From an uncultured Burkholderiales bacterium (GTDB taxonomy: Bacteria > Pseudomonadota > Gammaproteobacteria > Burkholderiales > Thiobacillaceae), in NCBI GenBank assembly GCA_938038385.1, contig CALHRD010000018.1, forward strand, positions 1 to 51,304: a DNA stretch of 51,304 nt. Reading direction: 5' to 3'. Positions 24,180-32,523 of this stretch are shown in pieces (the first letter of the stretch is position 1; the number at the start of each line of letters is the position of its first letter). The notes beneath the pieces are model-generated. The model was not told the origin of the DNA and ran no database searches. It saw only the letters and a list, made by a program, of their open reading frames with translations. A program made the translations under genes and the position numbers.

Positions 24180-25250
24180 CTACGGCCGTCCGGCACGCGC
24201 GCGTGTCATGGCCATCAGCAGCAGGCCCGGCATCAGCAGCGCCAGGGTGGCGGGTGCGGGTACCGCCTGCGCCATCATGTCGCCCAGTCGTGCATGGAAG
24301 TAGGTCGTGGGATGCACCCCGTCCCAGTACAAATAGGTTTCCGGATCGCAGTCCGGCGCCGAGATGCAGGGCTGCGACGTGTTGTACAGACCGCTCTCCG
24401 CGTAGGCTCTGTACTGGCCGAATACGTCGAAGTCGATGATGCGCAGGAACGGATCGGCATCGAGCGTGTCCAGCAGGGTGGCAAGGGTGGCATTGAAGGT
24501 TTCGGTGTACAGGCTGAGGGCCGGGGCGTAGGCGCTGCCGTAGATGCCCGCCAGACTGCCCAGCACGGCATCGGGCGTCTGGCCCAGGTCCGGCAGGTTG
24601 GGCACCAGGAAGTCGCGCGCACCCAGGCTGGCCAGGAACAGGATCTGATTGCCGAGGTTGTTGGCTGCCTGCAGGGCGGTGGCCTGAGCGATGGCAGACA
24701 TCTGCGCGGCATCGTTCTGATCGATGCCGGGGTCCTCCAGGGCGAGGTAGGCGTCGTTGGCACCACCCCAGTAGAAATAGAGCGCTTGCGGGTTCGCCAT
24801 ACCACCGGTGATGGAGGCAAAGGCGCCGATCTGATCGTCTATGCCCACATCGGGCAGGAGCGGGCTGTAGCGAAAAGTCATGTAATTGCGGTACACCGTG
24901 CCATCGGCCTGGGTGACGGGTCCGGTAGACGACCCCAGCACGGCGAAATTGCTGCCCGCCGGGTCGATGCCGCCGCTGCTGTCCACCACCGGCTTGGCCG
25001 TGAGCCCCAGCCTGGCCGCCAGGTATTCCACCGCCACCGGACCGTTCGAAGCCCTGCCCTGGTAGTAGGGCGGCGGCGGCACCTGCACCGTGCCACCACT
25101 CAGGGCCAGGACCGCGTTGTACATGTTGCCGCTGTCGCTGAGACTGTCGCCGAAGGCGTAGAGCGACAGGTAACCGGCACTGGCGCCGGTGGTGGTGAGG
25201 CCGGCGGCGAGTCCGACCGACAGGAGCAGGGATCTGAGCAGCATGTTCAT
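24180..25250 (-). CDS. Secreted SGNH/GDSL hydrolase with PEP-CTERM sorting signal
   Basis: A 356-residue secreted esterase/lipase-like protein. The start MNMLLRSLLLSVGL at 25250 has GGAGGT 7 bases upstream; the longer frame lacks this. A signal peptide ends near residue 26 (GASAGY). Block I is YAFGDSLSDSGN with the nucleophile S36. Later, YFYWGGANDAY and D310-x2-H313 (DGVHPT) complete the SGNH set. The C terminus from V330 is a PEP-CTERM signal: VPAPATLALL, a hydrophobic helix and a basic end (TRARAGRP), read by an exosortase. No exosortase gene is in the window. Confidence 0.9.
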   Translation of the reverse strand: MNMLLRSLLLSVGLAAGLTTTGASAGYLSLYAFGDSLSDSGNMYNAVLALSGGTVQVPPPPYYQGRASNGPVAVEYLAARLGLTAKPVVDSSGGIDPAGSNFAVLGSSTGPVTQADGTVYRNYMTFRYSPLLPDVGIDDQIGAFASITGGMANPQALYFYWGGANDAYLALEDPGIDQNDAAQMSAIAQATALQAANNLGNQILFLASLGARDFLVPNLPDLGQTPDAVLGSLAGIYGSAYAPALSLYTETFNATLATLLDTLDADPFLRIIDFDVFGQYRAYAESGLYNTSQPCISAPDCDPETYLYWDGVHPTTYFHARLGDMMAQAVPAPATLALLMPGLLLMAMTRARAGRP

Positions 25251-25313
25251 ATAACCTCCGATGGCATTCAACCTGGTGGACTGAAGGTGTGATGATAGCC
25301 GTTCGGTCCGCTG

Positions 25314-25329
25314 GTTGGTATGTACCAAC
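25314..25329. promoter_or_regulatory. 16-bp palindrome upstream of the GDSL hydrolase gene
   Basis: GTTGGTATGTACCAAC is a palindrome with 7-bp arms. It lies 64 bp upstream of the hydrolase start and 30 bp after the FMN reductase stop, a plausible operator position. No regulator is identified. Confidence 0.35.
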
Positions 25330-25358
25330 GGAGAGTCCGATGTCGGCGGCTTGCGCTG

Positions 25359-25952
25359 TCAGGCAGCCAGTTTGGTCGCCGTGGCCACGACCCGGGCAAC
25401 CAGGTTTTCCACCCTTTCGGCCATCGCCGCGTCGGTCAGAGTGTCCTCGCCGTCGAACGCCGCGTCGGCCCGCGGCAGGGCCACACCCCCCGGCAGGACC
25501 AGGGCACCGACGGTCTCCAGCACCCGGCGCAGATGATCCTGGCCCTGGAGGCCGCCCAGGGCGCCGGGCGAGGCGCTCATGATGCCCGCCACCTTGCCGG
25601 CGAAGGGGTTGGGCCCGCGTACCCTGGGTGTGCGCGAGACCCAGTCCAGGGTGTTCTTGAGCAGGGCGGGGATGGAGTGGTTGTACTCCGGCGAGACGAC
25701 GATCAGCCCGTGCTGCGCCGCAATGAGCTCCTGCAGGCGGAAGGCGTTCGCGGGCGGGCCCTCATGGGCCTCGACGTCGCCGTCGTAGATCGGCAGGGGG
25801 TAGTCGCGCAGGTCGATGCAGGTGGTCCGGGCGCCGGCCGCCTCCGCCATGCGTGCGGCGATCCGGGCCAATTTCTTGTTCAGGGAGTCACGCCGCAGGC
25901 TGCCGGCGAAGACGAGCAGGTTCACGCTCAAGATGTCGCTCCGTTTCATCAC
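25359..25952 (-). CDS. NADPH-dependent FMN reductase family flavoprotein
   Basis: A 197-residue flavodoxin-fold oxidoreductase. The FMN phosphate loop is FAGSLRRDSLNKKLA (residues 15-29), and the second signature is VVSPEYNHSIPALLKNTLDW (about 84-103), as in NADPH-dependent FMN or azo/quinone/chromate reductases. It is likely a soluble dimer. The physiological acceptor is not evident from the neighbours. Confidence 0.93.
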   Translation of the reverse strand: MMKRSDILSVNLLVFAGSLRRDSLNKKLARIAARMAEAAGARTTCIDLRDYPLPIYDGDVEAHEGPPANAFRLQELIAAQHGLIVVSPEYNHSIPALLKNTLDWVSRTPRVRGPNPFAGKVAGIMSASPGALGGLQGQDHLRRVLETVGALVLPGGVALPRADAAFDGEDTLTDAAMAERVENLVARVVATATKLAA

Positions 25953-26091
25953 GTCGAACGGCAGTCATTCAACCGCATCGACGCCAACGATGCCCAGGCG
26001 GGCCGCGTCATGGGGTTTACATCATGCCCGCGGCCGCCGGGTGCCCGCCTGATGGCGCGGGCAATGCCCCGGGGCGCGCAGGGGCGGCAAC

Positions 26092-26664
26092 TCATTCCTT
26101 GAAGGCCTCTACCGGTATGCGGATGAAGATGTCATCCCCCACGGCGGGCAGGTACTTGGTCATGCCGAAGTCGGAGCGCTTGATGCGGGTGGTGAGGTCG
26201 GCGCCGCACACCTCTTTTTTGTTGATCGGATGCACGCCGCAATGGAAGTGGTGGACGGCCAGTTTCACCGGCTTTTCCACGCCCAGCAGCGTCAGCGTGC
26301 CGTGCACCTCGGCCGGCTTGCCCTTCTTGAAGATGAACTTGTCGGACTTGAAGGTCATGTTGGGATGTTTCTCGACATCGAAGAAGTCCTCGTTCTTCAT
26401 GTGCTTGTCCCAATCCTCCAGACCCATGTCGATGGAGGCGGTGTCGATCACCACCTCGACGCTGCCCTGCCTGGCGGCGGTGTCCAGGGTGATCGTGCCG
26501 GTGGTCTTGTTGAAGCGGCCGCGCTGCGTGGAGAAACCGAGATGGTTGACCTCGAACACCGGGAAGGTGTGGCGGCTGTCTATGCTGTAGGTATCCGCGG
26601 CGAGGGCGACGGCGGAGATGGCGAAGGCGGTGGCGCCGGCCAGGAGGGTGAGGCTGGGCTGCAT
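26092..26664 (-). CDS. YceI-family periplasmic protein, copy 1
   Basis: A 190-residue YceI protein with a signal peptide (residues 1-22 or so, ending AVALAAD). The body has DTYSIDSRHTFPVFEVNH, RFNKTTGTITLD and MGLEDWDKHMKNEDFFDVEKHP, all YceI landmarks. The family forms a lipocalin-like barrel that binds isoprenoid chains such as ubiquinone. The start at 26664 has AAGGAAGAG just upstream; an in-frame ATG at 26679 is a less likely alternative. It lies 28 bp after the second YceI gene, forming a b561-YceI-YceI unit. Confidence 0.93.
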   Translation of the reverse strand: MQPSLTLLAGATAFAISAVALAADTYSIDSRHTFPVFEVNHLGFSTQRGRFNKTTGTITLDTAARQGSVEVVIDTASIDMGLEDWDKHMKNEDFFDVEKHPNMTFKSDKFIFKKGKPAEVHGTLTLLGVEKPVKLAVHHFHCGVHPINKKEVCGADLTTRIKRSDFGMTKYLPAVGDDIFIRIPVEAFKE

Positions 26665-26692
26665 GGCTCTTCCTTTCATCAGGGGTTGAACA

Positions 26693-27307
26693 TCAGGGTC
26701 TGCCGGCCGGCCGACTGCCGGGTGCCGGCGTATGGGCGGGCGCGGCTGCGGGGGCCGCCGTGGCGACGAAACGGAAACGGACCTGGACCTCGTCGGCGAC
26801 GACACCGGTGTCGCCCCAGGGCCCGGTGCCGATGCCGTAATCCAGGCGCCGCAGGGGGAAGGCGCCCTCCAGGATGGCGTTGCCGCCCTGCAGGCGATAG
26901 GCGAAGGGCGCGGTGACCTCACGCGTGCGGCCCTTGAGCGTCATCTGGCCGCGCACCTCATAACGGTCGCCACCGAGATGGCGCAGACCCGTGGCGACGA
27001 AGCGGGCGGTCGGAAACTGACGCACGTCGAACCAGTTGCGGCTCACCACCTCGTCGTAGACCTCCCTGGAACCCATGTCGAAGCTGGCCAGGTCCACCTC
27101 CAGGGTGGCCTGGGCCGCCTCGGGGCGGCTGGGGTCGAAGGCGACCTGGGCGTTGAAGCGCCGGAACTGCCCGTCCACCGGAACACCCATCTGCCTGGAG
27201 ACGAAGCCGATCTGGCTCTGGGCAGGCAGGATGCGGTCGAACTGGGTGGCCAGCGCCTGACCGGCAGGCAGCAGGGTGACACTCAGCAACAGGATGAAAA
27301 GTCTCAT
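26693..27307 (-). CDS. YceI-family periplasmic protein, copy 2
   Basis: A 204-residue YceI protein starting MRLFILLLSVTLLPAG with a signal peptide ending at QALA. YceI landmarks include FDRILPAQSQIGFVSRQMG, FDMGSREVYDEVVSRNWFDV and a GQMTLKGRTREVTAPF strand. It diverges clearly from copy 1, so the two probably have different ligands or partners. A proline/alanine-rich tail extends past the barrel. Its start overlaps the cytochrome b561 stop by 4 bases. The much longer open frame upstream runs antisense-frame through the cytochrome gene and is rejected. Confidence 0.92.
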   Translation of the reverse strand: MRLFILLLSVTLLPAGQALATQFDRILPAQSQIGFVSRQMGVPVDGQFRRFNAQVAFDPSRPEAAQATLEVDLASFDMGSREVYDEVVSRNWFDVRQFPTARFVATGLRHLGGDRYEVRGQMTLKGRTREVTAPFAYRLQGGNAILEGAFPLRRLDYGIGTGPWGDTGVVADEVQVRFRFVATAAPAAAPAHTPAPGSRPAGRP

Positions 27308-27855
27308 GTCGTCTCCTTTCCGGGCCTGAGCCGGGGCAGCATGCGGCGCAGCACGTCGTCGCGGTCGATGTAGTGATGCTTCAGCGCCGCGGCCACGTGC
27401 ACGACGAGCAGCGCGATCAGGGCATAGGCGAGCCAGGCGTGCACCAGGGCCAGGATCTCGCCCAGGGCCTCGTTCTTCGACAGCAGGTCGGGGATGGGCA
27501 GCACACCCAGATAAACGGTCTGGAAGCCCTTGGCCGAACTCATCAGCCAGCCGGCGAGGGGGATGGCCAGCATCAGGGCATACAGGGCCCCGTGCAGGAT
27601 GTGGGCGGCACTGCGCTGCCAGGGCGGGATGGCCGCGGGCAGGGACGGCGCGGGGTGGGTGGCGCGCCAGAGCAGACGCAGCACGACCAGTGCGAACACC
27701 GTCACCCCCAGCCACTTGTGCCAGGCGTAGAACTTGAGCTTCTGCGGCGAGAGCGGCATCTCGGTCATGGTCAGACCCAGGGGTAACGCCGCCAGGATCA
27801 GCAGGGCGACGATCCAGTGCAGGGCGATGGCGGTGCGGGTGTAGGTGCTGGGCAT
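27304..27855 (-). CDS. Cytochrome b561 family membrane protein
   Basis: A four-helix membrane cytochrome of about 183 residues. Candidate haem ligands are histidines in TAIALHWIVALL, FYAWHKWLGVTVF, HILHGALYALML and LVVHVAAALKHH. Bacterial b561 proteins move electrons between quinol and periplasmic acceptors. Linkage to two YceI isoprenoid-binding proteins is a known association and suggests joint quinone handling. The chosen start (MPSTYTRTAIALHW) fits the family; there is no clear ribosome-binding site, and a start at 27963 with a 36-residue extension cannot be excluded. Confidence 0.88.
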   Translation of the reverse strand: MPSTYTRTAIALHWIVALLILAALPLGLTMTEMPLSPQKLKFYAWHKWLGVTVFALVVLRLLWRATHPAPSLPAAIPPWQRSAAHILHGALYALMLAIPLAGWLMSSAKGFQTVYLGVLPIPDLLSKNEALGEILALVHAWLAYALIALLVVHVAAALKHHYIDRDDVLRRMLPRLRPGKETT

Positions 27856-28116
27856 GAAGCCGGCAAACTCGTCGATGTCGAACCCATGGTAGCGGATGGA
27901 TGTGGGGCCTGTCGCGCAGACCAGCCTGCGTGACGCGTCCCGCAATATGACAGCCTCTTGCATCGCGCGGTTCTCGCCACCTCGTCGGGATACCATGCGC
28001 CGGCCTTCCCCGGCGCCCACGACCTGGGGATGGCGGTGGTGAGGGCAGACGCACCGCCGCTGCAAGCCAAGCTGGATCGGCGCCCGTCCGGCCGAAACGG
28101 CTGGGGCGGATATCGG

Positions 28117-29379
28117 TCAGTCCGTGCGTTCCGAGGTCGGGCCTTGTGTCGGTCCGGCAGCCTGCAGCCGGGCCTCCAGCGCCTTCAGACGGGTGATGTC
28201 GGTACCCACCGACAGGTAGCGGGTGGATCTGGCCCCCTCGTCCATGGAGGGGATGATGGAGGTGTCCACCCAGTAGAGGCTGCCGTCCTTGCGCCGGTTG
28301 CAGAACTGTCCCTGCCAGACCTCCCCGTCGCTCAGGGTCTGCCACAACGCCGCGAAGAACGCCGGTGGATGCGCCTCGGACCAGAGCATGCTCAGGTGCT
28401 GCCCCAGCAGCTCGCGCCGCCGGTAGCCGCTCGCCCGGCAGAAGGCGTCGTTGACATAGGCGATGACCCCGCTGGCATCGGTGATGCAGACCAGGGCGTG
28501 CACATCCAGGGCCAGGCGCAACAGCCGGCTCTCGCGCAACGCGGCGCGCAGATCCTCGTTCAGACGGCGCAGGCTGCGCGCCCGTCTGATCCTCAGGGTG
28601 ATGCCGGCGATGAGCACCCCGGGCGGGGCCGATACCGGCAGGCAGGACTCGCCACCGCCCTCCAGCTGCGGCAGGGGCCGCTCCTCGGCGGCCGACGACA
28701 TCAGGAAGACGATGGGCGTGTCAAGGAAACGCGCATCCGCCCGCAGGACGGCGGCCAGTTCATCGCCGCTGCAAGCCGCCATCTCCCGTTGCAGCACCAT
28801 GCACTCCGGGCGGAAGCGAATGGCTGCCGCGTGTGCCTGCAGCGGGTCGCCCACCGCCTCGACCTCCATCCCCGAGGCCCGAAGATCGGTGACGTGCCGC
28901 GCCAGGCGATCGGCATCGGTCTCCACCAGCAGGACCCGGCAGGGCCGCTCCGGCAGGCGCAGCAGGTGTGCATCCACCAGCAGCATGAGCCGGTCCATGT
29001 CGATGGGTTGCGTGAGATAGCGCGTCGCCCCGGCGCGCTGCGCCGCCAGCCGGGCCGCCATGTCGTCACGGCTCGAGACGTAGATCAGGGGGGCGGCGAG
29101 GGGATCCGTCCGATAGGTCTTGGCCAGGGCCGGACTGTCTGGGCCTTGTGCTGCGTGCAGGTGTATGACCACGACGGTGTCCGCGGTCGGGTCGGACAAC
29201 GCACGCTGCGCATCCGCATCGCCGCACAACCTCGCATCGCGCCCCTCACGCGCCAGCCGCTCGGCAATGGCCCGCGCCAGGGCGGGATCGTCCTCGACCC
29301 TCACGATCAGAGGGGGGGCAGCGGGCTGCGGGTCGGCAGCTATGTGTTCGTTGTCCAACGAGTCATCCAGCTCGGTCAT
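28117..29379 (-). CDS. Signalling protein with two degenerate receiver domains and a PAS domain, no output domain
   Basis: About 420 residues. Domain 1 (roughly 20-140) and domain 2 (roughly 145-260) look like response-regulator receivers ([36 protein letters not shown]), but the phospho-acceptor aspartate is absent in both: VVVIHLHA in the first and ECMVLQREM in the second. A PAS domain follows ([25 protein letters not shown] to the PAC end [18 protein letters not shown], about 300-410). No GGDEF, EAL, kinase or HTH domain follows; the protein stops right after the PAC motif. It may be a sensor or scaffold that acts through a partner. The start at 29379 (MTELDDSLD) lacks a good ribosome-binding site. 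Confidence 0.78.
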   Translation of the reverse strand: MTELDDSLDNEHIAADPQPAAPPLIVRVEDDPALARAIAERLAREGRDARLCGDADAQRALSDPTADTVVVIHLHAAQGPDSPALAKTYRTDPLAAPLIYVSSRDDMAARLAAQRAGATRYLTQPIDMDRLMLLVDAHLLRLPERPCRVLLVETDADRLARHVTDLRASGMEVEAVGDPLQAHAAAIRFRPECMVLQREMAACSGDELAAVLRADARFLDTPIVFLMSSAAEERPLPQLEGGGESCLPVSAPPGVLIAGITLRIRRARSLRRLNEDLRAALRESRLLRLALDVHALVCITDASGVIAYVNDAFCRASGYRRRELLGQHLSMLWSEAHPPAFFAALWQTLSDGEVWQGQFCNRRKDGSLYWVDTSIIPSMDEGARSTRYLSVGTDITRLKALEARLQAAGPTQGPTSERTD

Positions 29380-29475
29380 GCGTGCAGGCCGTCGGATGCA
29401 TTCATCCTGGCCACTGCGCAGATATCGGTCCGAAACCGGCGCGACTTGAATGTGCCGCCGCAGTGGGCCTTCCCA

Positions 29476-29504
29476 TTGTTGCGCCCCAAGGCGGGCCGTA
29501 CAAT
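29476..29504 (+). promoter_or_regulatory. Candidate promoter for the HerA-like ATPase gene
   Basis: TTGTTG (29476-29481) and TACAAT (29499-29504) are spaced 17 bp apart, about 105 bp upstream of the ATPase start. The -10 is good and the -35 is weak. Confidence 0.35.
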
Positions 29505-29610
29505 CGAAACGCACAAGACACGCCCCCGGAGACCTCTGTTGGCCGGCGCCGCGCTTCGGGGGCCGAAGACGCCCGGGCGGCCCGGCGCGACATCCGAGAG
29601 GAACCACCCC

Positions 29611-31140
29611 ATGACCGAACCCCTACTGCTGGCCCGGCACGGCGATAGCGAGATCGCCCTGCTCCCCCGCATGGCGAATCGCCACGGCCTGATCACCGGC
29701 GCCACCGGCACCGGCAAGACGGTGACGCTGCAGACCCTGGCCGAGGGTTTCAGCCGCATCGGCGTGCCGGTCTTCCTGGCCGACGTGAAGGGCGACCTGG
29801 CCGGCATCGCCCGGCCGGGCGGGGACAACCCCAAGGTCGCCGAGCGCATCGCCCAGCTCGGGCTGACCGACTTTAATTACCAGGGTAACCCGGTCACCTT
29901 CTGGGACGCCTTCGGCGCGGCGGGACATCCGGTACGCGCCACCGTGTCCGACATGGGGCCGCTGCTGCTCGGGCGCATGCTGGGGCTCAACGAGACCCAG
30001 GCCGGCGTGCTCGCCCTCACCTTCAAGATCGCCGACGACGCGGGCCTGCTACTGCTGGACATGAAGGACCTGCGCGCCATGCTGCAGTTCGTCGGCGACA
30101 ATGCGCGTCAGTTCACCACCGAATACGGCAACGTCTCCGCCGCCAGCATCGGCGCCATCCAGCGTGCCCTGTTGACCCTGGAAAGCCAGGGTGGCGAACG
30201 TGTCTTCGGCGAGCCGATGCTCGACATCGCCGATCTGATCCAGACTGTCGATGGCCGCGGTGTGGTCAACATCCTGGCGGCGGACAAGCTCATGCTCGCG
30301 CCCAAGGTCTACGCCACGCTGTTGCTGTGGCTTTTGAGCGAGCTGTACGAGAACCTGCCCGAGGTCGGCGACCTGGACAAACCCAAGCTGGTGTTCTTCT
30401 TCGACGAGGCGCATCTGCTGTTCGACGACGCGCCCCGCGCGCTGGTGGACAAAATCGAGCAGGTGGTGCGGTTGATCCGCTCCAAGGGCGTGGGGGTCTG
30501 GTTCATCACCCAGAACCCGGCCGACATCCCCGACAGCGTCGCCGGCCAGCTCGGCAACCGGGTGCAGCACGCCCTGCGCGCCTACACGCCCAAGGACCAG
30601 AAGGCGGTACGCGCCGCAGCCGAGACCCTGCGTAACAACCCCAATCTGGACGAGGTGGCGGCGATCACCGAACTAGGCGTGGGCGAGGCCCTGGTCTCGC
30701 TGCTCGACGAGAAGGGCAAGCCGGGCGTGGTCGAACGCGCCTGGATCGTACCGCCGCGCAGCCGGCTGGGGCCGCTGACGGATGCGGAACGCCGCCAGGT
30801 CATGGCCACCTCGCTGGTGGCCGGGGTGTACGAAAAGACGGTGGATCGGGAATCGGCCTACGAGAAGCTCAAGGCGCGCGCCGATCAGCTCGCCGCCGAG
30901 CAGGCGCAGGCCCAAGCCGAGGCCGCCGCCCGGAGGACGCAGCCTCAGTCCCCGGCCGGCGGCGGCGGGATGGGCGGTGTGCTGGGCGACCTGCTGGGCG
31001 GTGCGCCCGGCGCCGGCGGACGGCGGCGCGAGGGGGTGGTGGAGGCCCTGGCCAAGAGCGCCGCGCGTTCGGTCGGCAGCCAGGTTGGCCGGGCCATCAT
31101 TCGCGGCGTGCTGGGTTCCCTGCTGGGGGGCAGACGATGA
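29611..31140 (+). CDS. HerA/YjgR-like ATPase (DUF853 family)
   Basis: A 509-residue FtsK/HerA-superfamily ATPase of the DUF853 (YjgR) group. Walker A is GATGTGKT (residues 30-37), Walker B is [15 protein letters not shown] at about 258-272. The segment [20 protein letters not shown] is typical. The C terminus is low complexity: an Ala/Gln-rich stretch and a Gly-rich block ([15 protein letters not shown]), then [23 protein letters not shown]. The start ATG at 29611 has GAGAGGAA upstream; a much longer open frame to the left reads antisense through the PAS gene and is rejected. Its cellular role is unknown. It overlaps the methyltransferase gene by 4 bases. Confidence 0.93.
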   Translation: MTEPLLLARHGDSEIALLPRMANRHGLITGATGTGKTVTLQTLAEGFSRIGVPVFLADVKGDLAGIARPGGDNPKVAERIAQLGLTDFNYQGNPVTFWDAFGAAGHPVRATVSDMGPLLLGRMLGLNETQAGVLALTFKIADDAGLLLLDMKDLRAMLQFVGDNARQFTTEYGNVSAASIGAIQRALLTLESQGGERVFGEPMLDIADLIQTVDGRGVVNILAADKLMLAPKVYATLLLWLLSELYENLPEVGDLDKPKLVFFFDEAHLLFDDAPRALVDKIEQVVRLIRSKGVGVWFITQNPADIPDSVAGQLGNRVQHALRAYTPKDQKAVRAAAETLRNNPNLDEVAAITELGVGEALVSLLDEKGKPGVVERAWIVPPRSRLGPLTDAERRQVMATSLVAGVYEKTVDRESAYEKLKARADQLAAEQAQAQAEAAARRTQPQSPAGGGGMGGVLGDLLGGAPGAGGRRREGVVEALAKSAARSVGSQVGRAIIRGVLGSLLGGRR

Positions 31141-31772
31141 ACAAGGTGGTCCTGGATGCCGCCCATTTCGACGGCAAGGCACGCGAGTGGGATGCCAACC
31201 CCGTCTTCCGCGAACGCGCCGAGCGGATCGCCCGGGCCATGCGCGCACGCATCCCGCTCGATCGCACCATGACCGCCCTGGATTACGGCAGCGGCACCGG
31301 CCTGCTGTCCTTTCCCCTGCAGGACGCACTCGGCCGTATCACCCTCATGGACAGCTCGGCCGGCATGCTGGCGGTGGCACGCGAGAAGATCGCGGCGCAG
31401 GGGCTTAACCACATGACCGTGCGGCAGGTCGATCTCACCGCCGACCCGCCGGCGGACGAGCGCTACGACCTCATCTACACGTCGATGACGCTGCACCACA
31501 TCCCCGACACCGACCACATCCTGCGCGTCTTCCACGGCCTGCTCGAGCCCGGCGGCTGGCTGGCGGTGGCCGATCTGGACCGCGAGGACGGCTCCTTCCA
31601 CGGCCCCGAGGTCGAGGTGCATCACGGCTTCGACCGCGCCGAACTCGCCGCACGCGCCGAGGCTGCGGGCTTCGGCGAGGTGGTCTTCGACACCGTGTTC
31701 GCCATCGACAAGACGAAGGACACGGGTACGCGCCGCTATCCGGTCTTCCTCATGACGGCGCGGCGGCGATGA
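31137..31772 (+). CDS. Class I SAM-dependent methyltransferase
   Basis: A 211-residue methyltransferase. SAM motif I is [15 protein letters not shown] (about 47-61), followed by [15 protein letters not shown] and [15 protein letters not shown], the UbiE/type 11 signature. The substrate is not evident. ATGA coupling to the HerA-like gene suggests joint expression, though a functional link is not established. Confidence 0.9.
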   Translation: MNKVVLDAAHFDGKAREWDANPVFRERAERIARAMRARIPLDRTMTALDYGSGTGLLSFPLQDALGRITLMDSSAGMLAVAREKIAAQGLNHMTVRQVDLTADPPADERYDLIYTSMTLHHIPDTDHILRVFHGLLEPGGWLAVADLDREDGSFHGPEVEVHHGFDRAELAARAEAAGFGEVVFDTVFAIDKTKDTGTRRYPVFLMTARRR

Positions 31773-31807
31773 TCGGCACTACGGCTGGCCACGCCGGCCG
31801 CCATGCG

Positions 31808-31931
31808 TTATAACCTGAATCCATGTCGAGGACGACGGACGTTATGCAGATCGGACTTCAGTCCGGCGGTGTGGTGTCGGGCCAGGGTCCGGCGGGTCAT
31901 TCAGCTTGACAAACACGGATTCAGGTTGTAA
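31808..31931. repeat. Nested palindromic intergenic repeat, copy 2
   Basis: A 124-bp element bounded by 15-bp inverted ends with one mismatch: TTATAACCTGAATCC (31808-31822) and GGATTCAGGTTGTAA (31917-31931). Inside are degenerate GATCGGACTTCAGTCCGG and GTCGGGCC...GGTCCGGC palindromes. The right end GGATTCAGGT recurs at the right end of copy 3 (35157-35166). It sits just upstream of the Uma2-family gene. Confidence 0.7.
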
Positions 31932-31959
31932 GGCAACGAGCCAACGAACGAAGACGAAC

Positions 31960-32523
31960 ATGAGTGCGGTCCTGGACCTTCCCCTGCAGCGGCACCGCTT
32001 CAGCCGCGCGCAATACGAACAGATGGTGGACGCGGGCATCTTCGGCGCGGAGGACCGGCTCGAACTGCTCGACGGGGAGATCATCGACATGGCACCACAG
32101 AAGAGCCGGCATGCGACGGCGGTCACCCTGCTGACCGAGGTCTTGCGCCCGATTTTCGGCAGCGCCCACACCCTGCGCGTGCAACTCCCCCTCGCCCTGG
32201 ACGAGCGCTCCGAGCCCGAACCCGACATCGCCGTGGTGCCGGGCAGCCCGCGCGACTACCGCGACGCGCATCCCACGAGGGCGGCGCTCATCGTCGAGGT
32301 GGCCGACACCACCCTGGCCTACGACCGCATCCGCAAGCTGGCCGCCTATGCCCGCGCCGGCATTCCGGAGTACTGGATCCTGGATCTCGCCGGCGAGACC
32401 CTGGAGGTCTGTCGCCAGCCCATGGGCGACACCTATGGCGAGCGTCGCATCCTCCAGATCACCGACCGCGTCACACCGCTTGCCGGCAGCGGCGAAGTCG
32501 CCGTCGCCGACATCCTGCCCTGA
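31960..32523 (+). CDS. Uma2-family (DUF820) putative nuclease
   Basis: A 187-residue Uma2/DUF820 protein with a PD-(D/E)xK-like fold. Landmarks are FSRAQYEQMVDAGIF, RLELLDGEIIDMAP, SEPEPDIAVVPG (the acidic active-site strand) and ALIVEVADTTLAYDRIRK with Y-x-x-x-GIPEYWILDL after it. The E-V-A-D and downstream K/R are consistent with an active site. These genes are common in cyanobacteria and scattered in proteobacteria; their role is unclear and they often travel by transfer. It is next to a repeat element, and no toxin or restriction partner is seen. Confidence 0.88.
   Translation: MSAVLDLPLQRHRFSRAQYEQMVDAGIFGAEDRLELLDGEIIDMAPQKSRHATAVTLLTEVLRPIFGSAHTLRVQLPLALDERSEPEPDIAVVPGSPRDYRDAHPTRAALIVEVADTTLAYDRIRKLAAYARAGIPEYWILDLAGETLEVCRQPMGDTYGERRILQITDRVTPLAGSGEVAVADILP

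Noticed and set aside
26693-28345. A 550-residue version of the second YceI protein
   Set aside because: The N-terminal 346 residues are an out-of-frame reading of the cytochrome b561 gene; a signal peptide starts cleanly at 27307.
27958-31140. A 1060-codon frame that would fuse about 550 residues to the HerA-like ATPase
   Set aside because: The extra part is antisense to the PAS protein and the intergenic region; the ATPase has its own ATG and ribosome-binding site at 29611.
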